Of a stretch of 5,817 bases of DNA, positions 1-5,817 are shown piece by piece. The stretch is taken from contig JAHEZB010000172.1 in NCBI GenBank assembly GCA_023251285.1, forward strand, positions 1 to 5,817, given 5' to 3'. Positions within the stretch are counted from its first letter, which is position 1. Each line of letters opens with the position of its first letter. This stretch comes from Chitinophagaceae bacterium. Its GTDB lineage: Bacteria > Bacteroidota > Bacteroidia > Chitinophagales > Chitinophagaceae. The notes below the pieces were generated by a model that worked only from the letters and a program-made list of their open reading frames with translations, searched no databases and was not told where the DNA came from. A program made the position numbers and the translations under genes.

Positions 1-453
1 GCCTGTAATGGTTCAGGGAATAAAGAAAACAATACTTCGTCTGACAGCTCAGCTACAACCGCTACCACTGATACTGGTACAACAACCGCAAACGGAAATC
101 CATCGTACGATCCAAATCGTGGAGAAGGAAAATTTCATGATGTGAAACTCAGTGATAAACTGGATCCACATGAAGCAGAAGAAGGCCAGAAAATCTATGA
201 ATTAAAATGCTCTTCATGTCATAAACTTACCGATGAAAGATTGGTTGGCCCGGGATGGAAAGGAGTAACACAAAGACACAAACCAGAATGGATCATGAAC
301 TTTGTAACAAATACAGATGATATGCTGGATAAAGATCCGAAAGCACAGGCCATGCTTGAAATATGTATGGTACGTATGCCGAATCAGAATTTGACTGATG
401 ACCAGGCTCGTGTAGTTCTGGAATTTATGCGCAAAAATGATGGGGTAAAATAG
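1..453 (+). CDS. Mono-haem cytochrome c, probable lipoprotein (5' end outside window)
   Basis: The reading frame is open from the first base and stops with TAG at 451-453, giving 150 visible residues. The only early start inside the window is a GTG at 142, but the in-frame sequence before it looks like real protein, so I treat the gene as cut by the window edge. Residues 1-2 are Ala-Cys followed by Asn-Gly-Ser, which fits the end of a lipobox; a Ser/Thr-rich flexible linker follows (about residues 3-40), as in membrane-anchored lipoproteins. The haem-binding motif CSSCH is at residues 70-74 (bases 208-222), and a Met in RMPNQ (residue 126) is the likely axial ligand. The fold resembles class I cytochrome c, with an electron-carrier role in the periplasm. 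From memory, the VGPGWKGVTQR, PEWIMNF and RMPNQ stretches resemble cytochromes in Bacteroidota nos (nitrous oxide reductase) clusters; that assignment is inference, since no nos gene is visible. Confidence 0.88.
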   Translation, partial: ACNGSGNKENNTSSDSSATTATTDTGTTTANGNPSYDPNRGEGKFHDVKLSDKLDPHEAEEGQKIYELKCSSCHKLTDERLVGPGWKGVTQRHKPEWIMNFVTNTDDMLDKDPKAQAMLEICMVRMPNQNLTDDQARVVLEFMRKNDGVK

Positions 454-483
454 TTTTTTTCATTGTTTAGAAATATAGATTTG

Positions 484-515
484 CCGGGTATAAGTAGCTT
501 TATACCCGGTTTTTT
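484..515 (+). terminator. Intrinsic terminator after the cytochrome c gene
   Basis: A perfect 10-base-pair stem (484-493 with 500-509, CCGGGTATAA / TTATACCCGG) closes a 6-base loop and is followed at once by six T residues (510-515). It starts 31 bases after the cytochrome stop codon. This is a textbook Rho-independent terminator and separates the cytochrome transcript from gldA. Confidence 0.9.
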
Positions 516-634
516 GTGTTAGACTTTCAACAAACAAATAAATAACGCAGATTCTTATTCTATAGATCATTCGTTTTCTATTAACCAGGAAATGAAGGAC
601 AATACAGCGATAATACAAGCGATATATTTTGTTT

Positions 635-642
635 TACATTTG
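635..642 (+). promoter_or_regulatory. Candidate -7 promoter element for gldA
   Basis: TACATTTG matches the Bacteroidota -7 consensus TAnnTTTG exactly and ends only 5 bases before the gldA ATG. An initiation site at the usual distance would lie at or next to the start codon, implying a leaderless or nearly leaderless mRNA. I see no TTG-type -33 element at the usual 17-23 base distance upstream, so the call is weak. A second, imperfect TATATTTTG lies at 623-631. Confidence 0.35.
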
Positions 643-647
643 TCCTC

Positions 648-1553
648 ATGTCTGTCAGTGTTTCCAATCTCACAAAAATTTACGGCAATCAAAAAGCGGT
701 CGATGATATTTCATTTGCATTAGGTAACCAGGAAATTGTAGGTTTTTTAGGTCCAAATGGCGCCGGAAAATCTACAACGATGAAAATCATTACCGGCTAT
801 CTCGCTGCAAATTCAGGAAGTGCCGTTGTGAACGGAATTAATGTAAATACAAATCCGCTGGATGCAAAAAGACAAATCGGGTATTTGCCGGAAGGAAATC
901 CTCTATATTATGAAATGTATGTAAGGGAATATCTTGAGTTTATTGCCGGAATTCATCACTTAAAACAGGATGTAAAGAAACGTATTGAAGAAGTGATTGA
1001 TTTAACCGGTTTGCGCATTGAAAGCAATAAAAAGATCGGGCAGCTGAGCAAAGGTTACAAACAAAGAGTTGGCCTTGCTGCAGCGTTGATCCATGATCCG
1101 AAAGTATTGATCTTAGACGAACCGACAACCGGCCTGGACCCGAACCAGATTGTTGAAATACGGCAACTTATTAAAGACCTTGGGGAAAATAAGACCGTAC
1201 TTTTTTCGTCTCACATCCTTCAGGAAGTTGAAAGTATTTGCGACAGAATTATTATCATTAACAAGGGAAAAATTGTGGCGGACGATACGTTGACAAACCT
1301 GCAGTCGTCGAATAAGAATACCCACGTCGTAATAGTTGAATTTGCAACAAAAATAAATGCTGATCTTTTAAAAAATCTTGCCGGCGTTGAGCAGGTGGAA
1401 GAAAAGGAAAATCAATATCATATCCAAACTGCTGATCCTGATAAAGTGAAAAAACTGTTATTGGAATTTAGTCTTCAAAATAATTTGGACATTCTTTCTT
1501 TGCAAGGCAAAAGTAAAAGCCTGGAAGAAGTTTTTCGTAATCTTACGTTATAG
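648..1553 (+). CDS. gldA: Gliding-motility ABC transporter ATP-binding protein GldA
   Basis: This 301-residue protein is a complete ABC ATPase close to the usual GldA length. Visible motifs are the A-loop Tyr12, Walker A GPNGAGKST (35-43), the Q-loop region IGYLPEGNPLY (77-87), signature LSKGYKQR (133-140), Walker B VLILDE (153-158), D-loop GLDPNQ (162-167) and H-loop SSH (187-189). Residues from about 220 to the end form the C-terminal extension typical of GldA and ending in LEEVFRNLT. Known role: GldA with membrane proteins GldF and GldG forms an ABC transporter linked to gliding motility in Bacteroidota. No permease gene lies next to it; in Flavobacterium gldA is also separate from gldFG. 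The Q-loop position reads Glu (YLPE), as I recall for this subfamily. The ATG at 648 is chosen because the family match begins right there; there is no Shine-Dalgarno sequence. Related ABC-2-type ATPases share most motifs, so the exact symbol is slightly less certain than the family. Confidence 0.88.
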   Translation: MSVSVSNLTKIYGNQKAVDDISFALGNQEIVGFLGPNGAGKSTTMKIITGYLAANSGSAVVNGINVNTNPLDAKRQIGYLPEGNPLYYEMYVREYLEFIAGIHHLKQDVKKRIEEVIDLTGLRIESNKKIGQLSKGYKQRVGLAAALIHDPKVLILDEPTTGLDPNQIVEIRQLIKDLGENKTVLFSSHILQEVESICDRIIIINKGKIVADDTLTNLQSSNKNTHVVIVEFATKINADLLKNLAGVEQVEEKENQYHIQTADPDKVKKLLLEFSLQNNLDILSLQGKSKSLEEVFRNLTL

Positions 1554-1617
1554 CCACTAATTACACAAGTTTACACAATGATTTCGTAAGCTTTTCTTCG
1601 TGAAAATTAGTGTAAGC
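1554..1617. repeat. Imperfect inverted repeat, possible dispersed intergenic element
   Basis: CACTAATT at 1555-1562 is mirrored by AATTAGTG at 1605-1612, a perfect 8-base inverted repeat. TTACACAA occurs twice exactly 10 bases apart (1561-1568, 1571-1578), and its complement GTGTAA occurs at 1610-1615. The sequence lies directly behind the gldA stop. It resembles intergenic repeats of the type CCACGAATTACACGAATTTACACG that I recall from Bacteroidota genomes, but I cannot confirm that. There is no T-run after the hairpin, so it is not a standard terminator. Confidence 0.45.
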
Positions 1618-1653
1618 GAAGGGCTCGGATTGTTGTCAGCAATTCGTTGGAAG

Positions 1654-1686
1654 TGCGTGTAATCGGAGGCATATAATGCGTGTAAT
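1654..1686 (+). repeat. Pair of 10-base direct repeats upstream of the hydrolase gene
   Basis: TGCGTGTAAT occurs at 1654-1663 and again at 1677-1686, with start-to-start spacing of 23 bases, about two helical turns. Between them GCAT/ATGC (1669-1672 and 1676-1679) forms a tiny inverted repeat. The pair lies 43 bases upstream of the candidate -7 element of the hydrolase gene. It could be a regulator binding site or the tail of the repeat element just before it; neither can be settled from the sequence alone. Confidence 0.4.
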
Positions 1687-1728
1687 TACCGGCAAGAAAA
1701 ATCTGAATCAAATGAAACGCATAAAAGG

Positions 1729-1736
1729 TATTTTTG
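1729..1736 (+). promoter_or_regulatory. Candidate -7 promoter element for the hydrolase gene
   Basis: TATTTTTG fits TAnnTTTG exactly and ends 12 bases before the ATG at 1749, implying a very short 5' leader. No convincing TTG/TTTG -33 box is found at the right distance, and the region is rich in A and T, so a chance match is quite possible. Confidence 0.3.
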
Positions 1737-1748
1737 ATAAAAAAAATA

Positions 1749-3020
1749 ATGAAAGCACCTCTTTTCATCTCAATGCTCATTCTTATGTCCACTTCTTTAT
1801 TTGCCCAAAATATAACTGGTAACTGGCAGGGTAATATGGATATAAATGAGTCACAGCTTCCGATCTTATTTCATTTTACCAAAGACGATTCGGGTAATAT
1901 CACCGGCAAATGGGACAGCCCAAAACAGAATGCAAATGGATTGCCTTTTAGTGCAATTAAGGTTACCGGCGACAGTATTGATTTGGAAATAAAAATGATT
2001 GCAGGATCTTATCGCGGTAAGTTTGTGAATAATGATTCAATTTCTGGTATTTGGAATCAAAACGGCCATGAAATTCCTTTGAATTTTTCAAGATCACGTG
2101 AAAATGAACGGTCGCAAATGACAAGTTCCGCTTATCCCGATGAAAAAGAAATTTCTATTACGTCAGCCGGAGGAAGCAAGCTTTATGGTACATTGTTATC
2201 AAAAAATAATCAACAAAAAATAGCCATTATTATAGCCGGTTCAGGGCCTACAGACCGCAACGGAAACAGCACGATGACTCCTGCCACAAATGAATATGAA
2301 CAACTGGCTCATGCACTCGATTCTCAAAATATCGCCACTTTCCGTTATGATAAAAGGGGCATTGCAAAAAGCACATTGGCAAATTTTAAAGAAAGCGACA
2401 TCGTATTTGAAGATTATGTAAAAGATGCCGAAAAGATTTTTGATTATCTGCACGACACACTTGGCTTTAAAAATATTTTTATCATCGGGCATAGCGAGGG
2501 TTCATTAATCGGAATGCTTGCTTCCCAAAAAAAGAAAGTAGCGGGTTATATTTCTGTTGCCGGCGCTGGCCGTCCGATCGATGTGATTTTGGAAGAACAA
2601 ATGCAAAATCAACCATTGCCGGATTCAGTAAAGCAACAAATACCGCAGATTTTTAATCAGCTAAAAGAAGGAAAAGAAGTAGATAATTTTCCTGAAATAC
2701 TGGCGCCACTTTTTAGAAAATCAATTCAGCCTTATATGATTTCATGGCTAAAATATGCTCCGGAAAAAGAAATAAAAAAACTCAATTGCCCGATTTTGAT
2801 CATCCAGGGCGGGTGTGACATACAGGTAAAAGTAGAAGACGCGAACAACCTTCATAATGGAAATAAAAAAAGCCAGTTGGACATTATTCCGACGATGTCG
2901 CATACGTTAAAAAATGCGGGCGCAGACTGCATCAATCAACAGAAAACCTATATGGATGGTTCCATGCCGATATACCCGGTTTTGGTAAATGATGTTGTGA
3001 ACTTTATAAAGAAAAACTGA
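1749..3020 (+). CDS. Secreted alpha/beta hydrolase with N-terminal beta-rich domain
   Basis: The protein has 423 residues from the ATG at 1749. That start is preferred over the in-frame TTG at 1734 because it puts a classic signal peptide at the very N-terminus: Lys2, a hydrophobic core at about 4-18, and a likely cleavage after LFA (residue 19). It is preceded by an A-rich tract typical of Bacteroidota starts. Residues 20 to about 120 form a beta-type region with repeated GNW/GKW/GIW-like strands; a Bacteroidota accessory domain is likely. The catalytic domain follows: oxyanion-loop-type GSGPTDRNGNS, nucleophile elbow GHSEG with Ser249, candidate acid Asp357 (in GGCDIQ) and His385 (in MSHT). 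This is a complete Ser-Asp-His triad. The family resembles COG1073-type esterases and serine aminopeptidase-like hydrolases; the substrate is unknown, and an ester or acyl substrate in the periplasm is the general expectation. The methyltransferase gene starts 30 bases after its stop, so the two may be cotranscribed. Confidence 0.85.
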   Translation: MKAPLFISMLILMSTSLFAQNITGNWQGNMDINESQLPILFHFTKDDSGNITGKWDSPKQNANGLPFSAIKVTGDSIDLEIKMIAGSYRGKFVNNDSISGIWNQNGHEIPLNFSRSRENERSQMTSSAYPDEKEISITSAGGSKLYGTLLSKNNQQKIAIIIAGSGPTDRNGNSTMTPATNEYEQLAHALDSQNIATFRYDKRGIAKSTLANFKESDIVFEDYVKDAEKIFDYLHDTLGFKNIFIIGHSEGSLIGMLASQKKKVAGYISVAGAGRPIDVILEEQMQNQPLPDSVKQQIPQIFNQLKEGKEVDNFPEILAPLFRKSIQPYMISWLKYAPEKEIKKLNCPILIIQGGCDIQVKVEDANNLHNGNKKSQLDIIPTMSHTLKNAGADCINQQKTYMDGSMPIYPVLVNDVVNFIKKN

Positions 3021-3050
3021 TCTGCTTTTCCTGCAAAACCACTTGCCAAT

Positions 3051-4148
3051 ATGGAATTATCTGAAATTATCAAAAATAATATCCGGCAACAAGGGCCAAT
3101 CTCTTTTCATGATTTTATGGAAATGGCGCTGTATTATCCTTCGCTCGGATATTATAATTCGGACAGAAATAAGATTGGCAAGGAAGGAGATTTTTATACG
3201 AGCCCGGTCTTAAGTTGTTTATTTGGAGAAATGATTGGCAAACAGATGGAAGAAATGTGGTTTTTGCTGGATAAAAAGCCTTTTACGATTGTAGAATATG
3301 GCGCAGGTACCGGTGCTCTTGCAAGTGATATACTGCATTATTTAAAAAATAATACGGCTTTATACGATGAACTTAACTATTGCATTATTGAGAAAGGCGA
3401 AAAGATGCGTCGCCTTCAAAAAGAATTACTGAGTGAAAAAGTAAGTTGGCATGATTCTGTCAAAAAAATTCCTGCAATAAATGGCTGCATTTTATCCAAC
3501 GAATTGCTTGACAATTTTCCGGTGCATAAAGTGATGATGAAAGATGAACTAATGGAGGTTTTTGTGGATTATAAAAATGATTTTCACGAAGTTTTAAAAC
3601 CGGCTGATGAAGATTTGAAAAAATATTTTAGTGAGCTGGATGTTGTGTTGCCTAAAGATTATTGTACTGAAATAAACCTGAATGCAATTGAATGGCTTGA
3701 AGACATTTCTGAAAGTTTGCAATCTGGTTTTGTGCTTACCATTGATTACGGGTTTTCATCTGCTGAGTTATATAGCGTTAAAAGAAGTGCCGGTACAATT
3801 CTCTGTTATAAAGGACATGAAATAAATGATTCACCTTACGATCGTATCGGAGCACAGGACATTACAGCTCATGTAAACTTTTCTGCACTGGCACTTTGGG
3901 GCGAAAAGCTGGGTTTAAAATGTTGTGGTTATACTTCACAATCCAATTTTCTGCGTTCGTTAGGGTTAATGAATTATTTAAGAAAATTAGAAATGGAAAA
4001 TAAAGGTTCAGAGGATAAAGATCATATTTTCCAAATCAACAAATTGCTAATAGACATGGGAAATAAATTTAAAGTTCTTGTGCAGCAAAAAGGACTGAAA
4101 TGCAAAATGCTTACAGGAATGCAGTTTGCAAATCCATTCCCGGTTTAA
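3051..4148 (+). CDS. MidA/NDUFAF7-family SAM-dependent methyltransferase (COG1565)
   Basis: The 365-residue cytosolic protein (no signal peptide or membrane segment) has the usual family length. The N-terminal hallmark YYPSLGYY and GKEGDFYTSPVLSCLFGE lie at about residues 28-61. The SAM-binding glycine motif VEYGAGTG is at 81-88, the family motif NELLDNFPVH at 150-159, and LTIDYGF ends the core strand near Asp232. Eukaryotic NDUFAF7 (MidA) dimethylates an arginine of a complex I subunit during assembly; bacterial homologues are assigned as class I SAM methyltransferases, but their substrate is mostly undefined, so a role in respiratory complex assembly is inference only. The ATG at 3051 fits the family N-terminus well and no better start is visible. 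It follows the hydrolase by 30 bases with no terminator between them, consistent with one transcript, although no functional link between the two is evident. Confidence 0.87.
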   Translation: MELSEIIKNNIRQQGPISFHDFMEMALYYPSLGYYNSDRNKIGKEGDFYTSPVLSCLFGEMIGKQMEEMWFLLDKKPFTIVEYGAGTGALASDILHYLKNNTALYDELNYCIIEKGEKMRRLQKELLSEKVSWHDSVKKIPAINGCILSNELLDNFPVHKVMMKDELMEVFVDYKNDFHEVLKPADEDLKKYFSELDVVLPKDYCTEINLNAIEWLEDISESLQSGFVLTIDYGFSSAELYSVKRSAGTILCYKGHEINDSPYDRIGAQDITAHVNFSALALWGEKLGLKCCGYTSQSNFLRSLGLMNYLRKLEMENKGSEDKDHIFQINKLLIDMGNKFKVLVQQKGLKCKMLTGMQFANPFPV

Positions 4149-4153
4149 CCCTT

Positions 4154-4182
4154 TAAGGTTTCCAAAGCCTTACATGTTTTTT
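4154..4182 (+). terminator. Weak candidate terminator at the convergent junction
   Basis: Bases 4154-4161 can pair with 4165-4172 (8 pairs including one G-U) around a 3-base loop, and six T residues follow at 4177-4182 after a 4-base gap. It begins 6 bases past the methyltransferase stop and ends inside the last codon of the minus-strand esterase gene. The stem is A/T-rich and the T-run is not adjacent, so its strength is doubtful. Confidence 0.35.
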
Positions 4183-5437
4183 AAAAATCTGAAGGAAATG
4201 TTTGCGGAACTTTTTTTCTATCAGGATGCAATGGCAAAGGATGCAACGCTTTTGTCTGATCTATAAAAACCAATGCATCATATCGCTCCGGTAATAACGA
4301 CGGAACATAATTTCCATATTTTTCCATAGCCGGATCGTAAACAACACCAATGGCCCGATGCGGAATTTTATCCAAATAAGTTTCATCCATATCCTGGCTA
4401 AAAAGAAGATACCGGTTCTTAGTACTTTCCTCGTGCAATCGTCTTTCAATGCTTCCCGAACGCGCCTGTGGCACATCCATCACTTCCATCGGAGCGCCCC
4501 ATTCTTCACCGGCGATTACTGTGCCTTCGAAGCTGGCAAATCCACACAGGTAAACGTTTTCTTCTCCATATTGTTCACGTGCCAATTCACCGAGATTTAC
4601 CATTCCGGCGCGGCTCATATCCGTTGCTCTGGCATCGCCGATATGTGTATTATGCTCCCACACAATTCCTTTGGCTTTGGTTCCATGAAACTTCATCAAC
4701 CGGTCTAAAGTTTCCATCATATGGCGGTCGCGCACGTTCCAGCTTTCATTATCAAAACCAATCATGGTGCGGTAATATTTTTCAGCGTTTACGGCAATTA
4801 ATGCATTTTGTTCTGTATTAAATCCGGCTTCACGATCACCATCTAAAAACTGTGCTTTTAACCGGATTTCTCTTAGCAAAGCCAAAACTTCATCGCGGCA
4901 GCCGGCGTCATTTAAAGTATAACGGGCATAATGCTGCTCGTTTTCATTGAATGGTTCAAAACAATGAATCGCTTTTTTTACAGATTTTGCGGCTTGCGGA
5001 TCTTCCGTTTCCAAATAACTCATCATTGCCTTCATCGAATCCCAAAGGCTGTAAACATCGAGACCATAAAAGCCTACCTTTTTATCGGCAGATAAGTTTT
5101 TATTAAACCCGCGCAGCCATTCTGCAAGGGCGGCAACTTCCCAGTTTCCCCACATCCAGGTAGGCCAGCGGTCAAAATTTTTCAAAACATCTTCGATCTC
5201 TTCGCCTGCGTCTTTATATCCTTTTACATAACGATTGATCTTGTAACAATCGGGCCAGTCACCTTCAACTGCAATAAAATTAAATCCTTTTTCTTCTATT
5301 AATCTTTTGGAAATCTGGGCGCGCCAGGTATAAAATTCATGTGTTCCGTGAGATGCTTCACCGAGCATTACAATCGGCCGGTTGCCAATATCTTCCATTA
5401 GCGGATCGAGATCTTTGGAATTATATAGCAGGTTCAT
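4181..5437 (-). CDS. Erythromycin esterase family protein (COG2312)
   Basis: The protein has 418 residues from the ATG at 5437-5435. A TTG ten codons further out (5467) is also in frame, with a stop just before it, but the ATG has an A-rich upstream tract and gives a normal family N-terminus. Family motifs are GEASHGTHEF (26-35, with catalytic-type His30), VEGDWPD (57-63, Glu58), the RWPTWMWGNWE region, and WEHNTHIGD (260-268, His262 and His265). These are the positions that form the active site in characterised Ere enzymes. Ere proteins EreA/EreB open the macrolactone ester of erythromycin. Most homologues of this broader type are not shown to confer resistance, and this one resembles the subfamily often fused to a phosphoribosyltransferase domain, which is absent here. 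No signal peptide is seen. The gene is convergent with the methyltransferase, 32 bases away, and is visibly richer in GC than its neighbours. Natural substrate unknown. Confidence 0.87.
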   Translation of the reverse strand: MNLLYNSKDLDPLMEDIGNRPIVMLGEASHGTHEFYTWRAQISKRLIEEKGFNFIAVEGDWPDCYKINRYVKGYKDAGEEIEDVLKNFDRWPTWMWGNWEVAALAEWLRGFNKNLSADKKVGFYGLDVYSLWDSMKAMMSYLETEDPQAAKSVKKAIHCFEPFNENEQHYARYTLNDAGCRDEVLALLREIRLKAQFLDGDREAGFNTEQNALIAVNAEKYYRTMIGFDNESWNVRDRHMMETLDRLMKFHGTKAKGIVWEHNTHIGDARATDMSRAGMVNLGELAREQYGEENVYLCGFASFEGTVIAGEEWGAPMEVMDVPQARSGSIERRLHEESTKNRYLLFSQDMDETYLDKIPHRAIGVVYDPAMEKYGNYVPSLLPERYDALVFIDQTKALHPLPLHPDRKKVPQTFPSDF

Positions 5438-5733
5438 AATAGCTTTATTTTTTCTGAAAAGCCACAATTAACCTGCCAAACGGACGGATAAAACGGTGTT
5501 GATTTTCAAATAAGAAGTACGAATCTGCAATATTTATTTGTTCGCTGCATCCAACCTTCAGGCGATTTTAAAAAAATACTGATTAGCGGGATACGCAAAT
5601 TCGGAGGAAAATAACAATTATGATGAAACCTTTGGAGAATTTGTAACCGTGAAATTTTTCATTTCATTTGAATAAAGCGTTGAAATTTAGAAGCCGGAGA
5701 CATTTGTTTTTACAATTTGACAAAACAGTAATC

Positions 5734-5775
5734 AGAATCAAATGTTTGTCTGCTGCAAAATCAATTTTTGATTCT
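5734..5775. repeat. 8-base inverted repeat overlapping the right-edge promoter
   Basis: AGAATCAA at 5734-5741 is mirrored by TTGATTCT at 5768-5775. The right arm also pairs with a nearer AATCAA at 5759-5764 (6 bases, 3-base loop), so two alternative hairpins share it. The right arm covers the candidate -33 box, which would suit an operator, but arms this short in AT-rich DNA can arise by chance. A further 7-base inverted repeat (ACATTTG / CAAATGT) lies at 5700-5706 and 5739-5745. Confidence 0.35.
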
Positions 5776-5795
5776 TAGGTTGTTGCGTAAATTTG
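5767..5795 (+). promoter_or_regulatory. Candidate Bacteroidota promoter reading out of the right edge
   Basis: A TTTG at 5767-5770 and a TAAATTTG at 5788-5795 are separated by 17 bases. This fits the Bacteroidota sigma-A-type architecture (TTG or TTTG at -33, TAnnTTTG at -7) and is the best two-part match in the window. Transcription would start near 5800 and read into a gene lying beyond position 5817, divergent from the esterase gene. Confidence 0.55.
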
Positions 5796-5817
5796 CAGTC
5801 TTTTTTAAAATAGAAAA

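Larger units (their letters stand above)
5438..5817. other. Intergenic region without a convincing gene
   Basis: This 380-base stretch upstream of the esterase gene is AT-rich and broken by stops in all frames. The minus-strand esterase promoter should lie here, but I find no exact TAnnTTTG on that strand; the closest is TAAATATTG (complement of 5528-5536), which would leave a leader of roughly 80 bases. A GGAGG at 5603-5607 precedes an 8-codon ORF (5620-5646), and a different frame is open without a start from 5583 to 5636 and beyond to a TAA near 5675. Neither is supported as a gene. The right end holds a candidate promoter and inverted repeats listed separately. Confidence 0.7.

Noticed and set aside
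142..453. GTG at 142 as the start of a 103-residue cytochrome c
   Set aside because: The frame continues upstream to the window edge through a lipobox-like Ala-Cys and a Ser/Thr-rich linker, which fits a longer lipoprotein.
940..1325. Two minus-strand ORFs of 62 and 70 codons inside gldA
   Set aside because: They are shadows of a well-conserved ABC ATPase gene, with no start context or family resemblance.
1554..1686. Possible CRISPR array from repeated TTACAC/GTGTAA
   Set aside because: The repeats are 6-10 bases, occur in both orientations and have irregular spacing, unlike CRISPR repeats and spacers.
1607..1792. 61-codon minus-strand ORF covering the spacer and the start of the hydrolase gene
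   Set aside because: It overlaps the hydrolase signal peptide antisense, its reading is explained by the repeat-like spacer, and it resembles no family I know.
2241..2492. 83-codon minus-strand ORF inside the hydrolase gene
   Set aside because: It is antisense to the catalytic domain, including the GHSEG region, and has no recognisable motif.
4358..4821. Two plus-strand ORFs of 116 and 117 codons inside the esterase gene
   Set aside because: They lie antisense to a gene with complete family motifs, overlap each other in different frames, and are expected by-products of its higher GC content.
5620..5646. Eight-codon ORF (MMKPLENL) behind a GGAGG at 5603-5607
   Set aside because: It is too short, the GGAGG is about 12 bases from the ATG, Bacteroidota rarely depend on such sites, and nothing downstream suggests an attenuator.

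Overview
The window looks like ordinary chromosomal DNA from a Bacteroidota bacterium. The evidence is a close match to GldA, the gliding-motility ABC ATPase of that phylum; A-rich rather than Shine-Dalgarno-type sequence before most starts; several matches to the Bacteroidota promoter -7 element TAnnTTTG; and a lipoprotein-type cytochrome c of a kind I associate with this phylum. A member of the Chitinophagaceae or a relative is a guess. Base composition is moderately AT-rich.

Layout: (1) positions 1-453 hold the 3' part of a mono-haem cytochrome c, cut by the window edge almost exactly at its lipoprotein cysteine and closed by a strong intrinsic terminator (484-515). (2) gldA (648-1553) stands alone with its own candidate promoter. 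(3) A 195-base spacer (1554-1748) carries repeat-like sequence: five copies of GTGTAA in both orientations, an 8-base inverted repeat and a 10-base direct repeat. (4) A secreted alpha/beta hydrolase (1749-3020) is followed 30 bases later by a MidA/NDUFAF7-type SAM-dependent methyltransferase (3051-4148); the spacing allows cotranscription. (5) A convergent gene on the minus strand (4181-5437) encodes an erythromycin-esterase-family protein. (6) The last 380 bases have no convincing gene but contain a good candidate promoter pointing out of the right edge, with small inverted repeats beside it.

The genes do not form one pathway. They are separate units: respiratory electron transfer, ABC transport linked to gliding, an envelope or periplasmic hydrolase, a putative protein methyltransferase, and an esterase-like enzyme. 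I see no phage, IS, CRISPR, toxin-antitoxin or defence system, and no clear new biological system. The points most worth checking are the repeat-rich spacer before the hydrolase, the identity of the cytochrome (possibly a nitrous-oxide-reductase partner), the higher GC of the esterase gene, and the right-edge promoter.
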